DNA of 5,565 nt from assembly GCA_003486785.1 (NCBI GenBank), contig DNFZ01000186.1, positions 1 to 5,565 on the forward strand, in the 5' to 3' direction. Under the pieces are notes generated by a model that did no database searches, was not told where the DNA came from, and saw only the letters and a list, made by a program, of their open reading frames with translations. The stretch comes from Clostridiales bacterium. GTDB taxonomy: Bacteria > Bacillota > Clostridia > Christensenellales > CAG-138. A program made the translations under genes and the position numbers. Below are positions 5,071 to 5,565 of the stretch, piece by piece; positions within the stretch are counted from its first letter, which is position 1; every line of letters begins with the position of its first letter.

Positions 5071-5565
5071 CTACGCTTCGCTGTTCGCTCGCTCAAAAAC
5101 CGAAACGGCGCAGCCGCCATAGCGCCTGGTCTGCCTCAAAACTGCAAGCGGCGTCTCCAAAACGGGCGGGAGCTTCCCCGCGTGCTCTATGATGACGCGC
5201 CCGCGCTCGGCGAGCAGCTGCAGCGAAAAAATCCGCTCTGCGGCATTCTCTGCCGTGCCGTCCTGATAAGGCGCGTCGAGAAACACAAAGTCAAACCGCT
5301 CCCCCGCGCGCGCCAGATCGGCAAGGCAAACTGCATAATCCTTACACTGCGCCTGCACGATCGAGTCGAGCTTGAGCTTTTTCGCGTTCGCTTCGATCAG
5401 CGCTGCGCACGCACGATCGTGATCATTGCAGATCACTCTCTTCGCGCCTCGGGATGCCGCCTCAAGCCCGAGATTGCCGGAGCCGGAAAAAAGATCCAGC
5501 ACCGTACTGCCGGGAATATCGAACTGAATCGAGCCGAAGATCGACTCCTTCACACGATCAAGCGT
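5071..5565 (-). CDS. rsmD: 16S rRNA (guanine966-N2)-methyltransferase, 5' end missing
   Basis: RsmD uses S-adenosylmethionine to methylate N2 of G966 (E. coli numbering) in 16S rRNA, acting on assembled small-subunit protein-rRNA particles. The last 164 residues are present; the frame stays open to the window edge, and about 20-30 N-terminal residues are missing. The first visible residues, TLDRVKESIF, match the RPTxDRVKE segment that lies shortly after the start in this family. Visible motifs are the SAM-binding loop VLDLFSGSGNLGLEAASRGA (22-41), an acidic residue after the next strand (CNDHD, 46-50), and FLDAPY (95-100) at the catalytic motif IV, where DPPY is the usual form. A GTG at 5553 is an internal valine, not the start. 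It is followed by coaD, the common rsmD-coaD pairing. Confidence 0.94.
   Translation of the reverse strand, partial: TLDRVKESIFGSIQFDIPGSTVLDLFSGSGNLGLEAASRGAKRVICNDHDRACAALIEANAKKLKLDSIVQAQCKDYAVCLADLARAGERFDFVFLDAPYQDGTAENAAERIFSLQLLAERGRVIIEHAGKLPPVLETPLAVLRQTRRYGGCAVSVFERANSEA

Noticed and set aside
5034..5120. N-terminally extended CoaD starting inside rsmD
   Set aside because: The extension is the rsmD coding end read in another frame, and the downstream ATG has a good ribosome site and the standard CoaD N-terminus.

Overview
The window looks like a piece of core chromosome from a GC-rich member of the Clostridia (Bacillota). Evidence for this is the pta-ackA pair next to tmcAL (ylbM), together with rsmD, coaD and a patatin-like gene. 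This is the same neighbourhood known from Bacillus subtilis as ylbH-ylbI-ylbK-ylbM. A coiled-coil gene directly after coaD is a feature I associate with Clostridia. Protein-coding parts are GC-rich. The one strongly AT-rich stretch is the divergent promoter region at about 1130-1235. I cannot name the genus. No tRNA, rRNA, CRISPR array, insertion sequence or phage gene is visible.

Layout, left to right. At 1-61 (minus strand) is the first 20 codons of ackA. At 77-1075 (minus) is pta, which reads into ackA. At 1076-1260 is a divergent intergenic region with outward-facing extended -10 elements arranged as a perfect 9-bp inverted repeat, a second candidate pta promoter and a CGAACA/TGTTCG palindrome. 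At 1261-2463 (plus) is tmcAL. At 2464-2613 is a 150-bp gap between convergent genes, holding a nested palindrome that should terminate transcription from both sides. At 2614-3393 (minus) is a patatin-like hydrolase. At 3394-3477 is a short gap with an intrinsic terminator. At 3478-4548 (minus) is a coiled-coil protein with a long disordered acidic tail. At 4545-5033 (minus) is coaD, whose stop overlaps the next start as ATGA. At 5071-5565 (minus) is rsmD, lacking its first codons at the window edge.

How the genes fit together. rsmD, coaD and the coiled-coil gene form a tight minus-strand transcription unit: rRNA methylation, coenzyme A synthesis and a probable envelope or division-associated protein. 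Its end is marked by the terminator at about 3430-3468; the patatin gene follows and may rely on read-through. pta-ackA is the acetyl-CoA to acetate plus ATP pathway. Its divergent neighbour tmcAL uses acetate and ATP to acetylate the wobble cytidine of elongator tRNA-Met. The shared promoter region therefore joins an acetate producer and an acetate consumer.

Most of the window is ordinary housekeeping sequence. The parts most worth a second look are the symmetric divergent promoter between tmcAL and pta, and the C-terminal half of the coiled-coil protein, which carries a duplicated basic-hydrophobic-acidic motif. I found no convincing undescribed multi-gene system.
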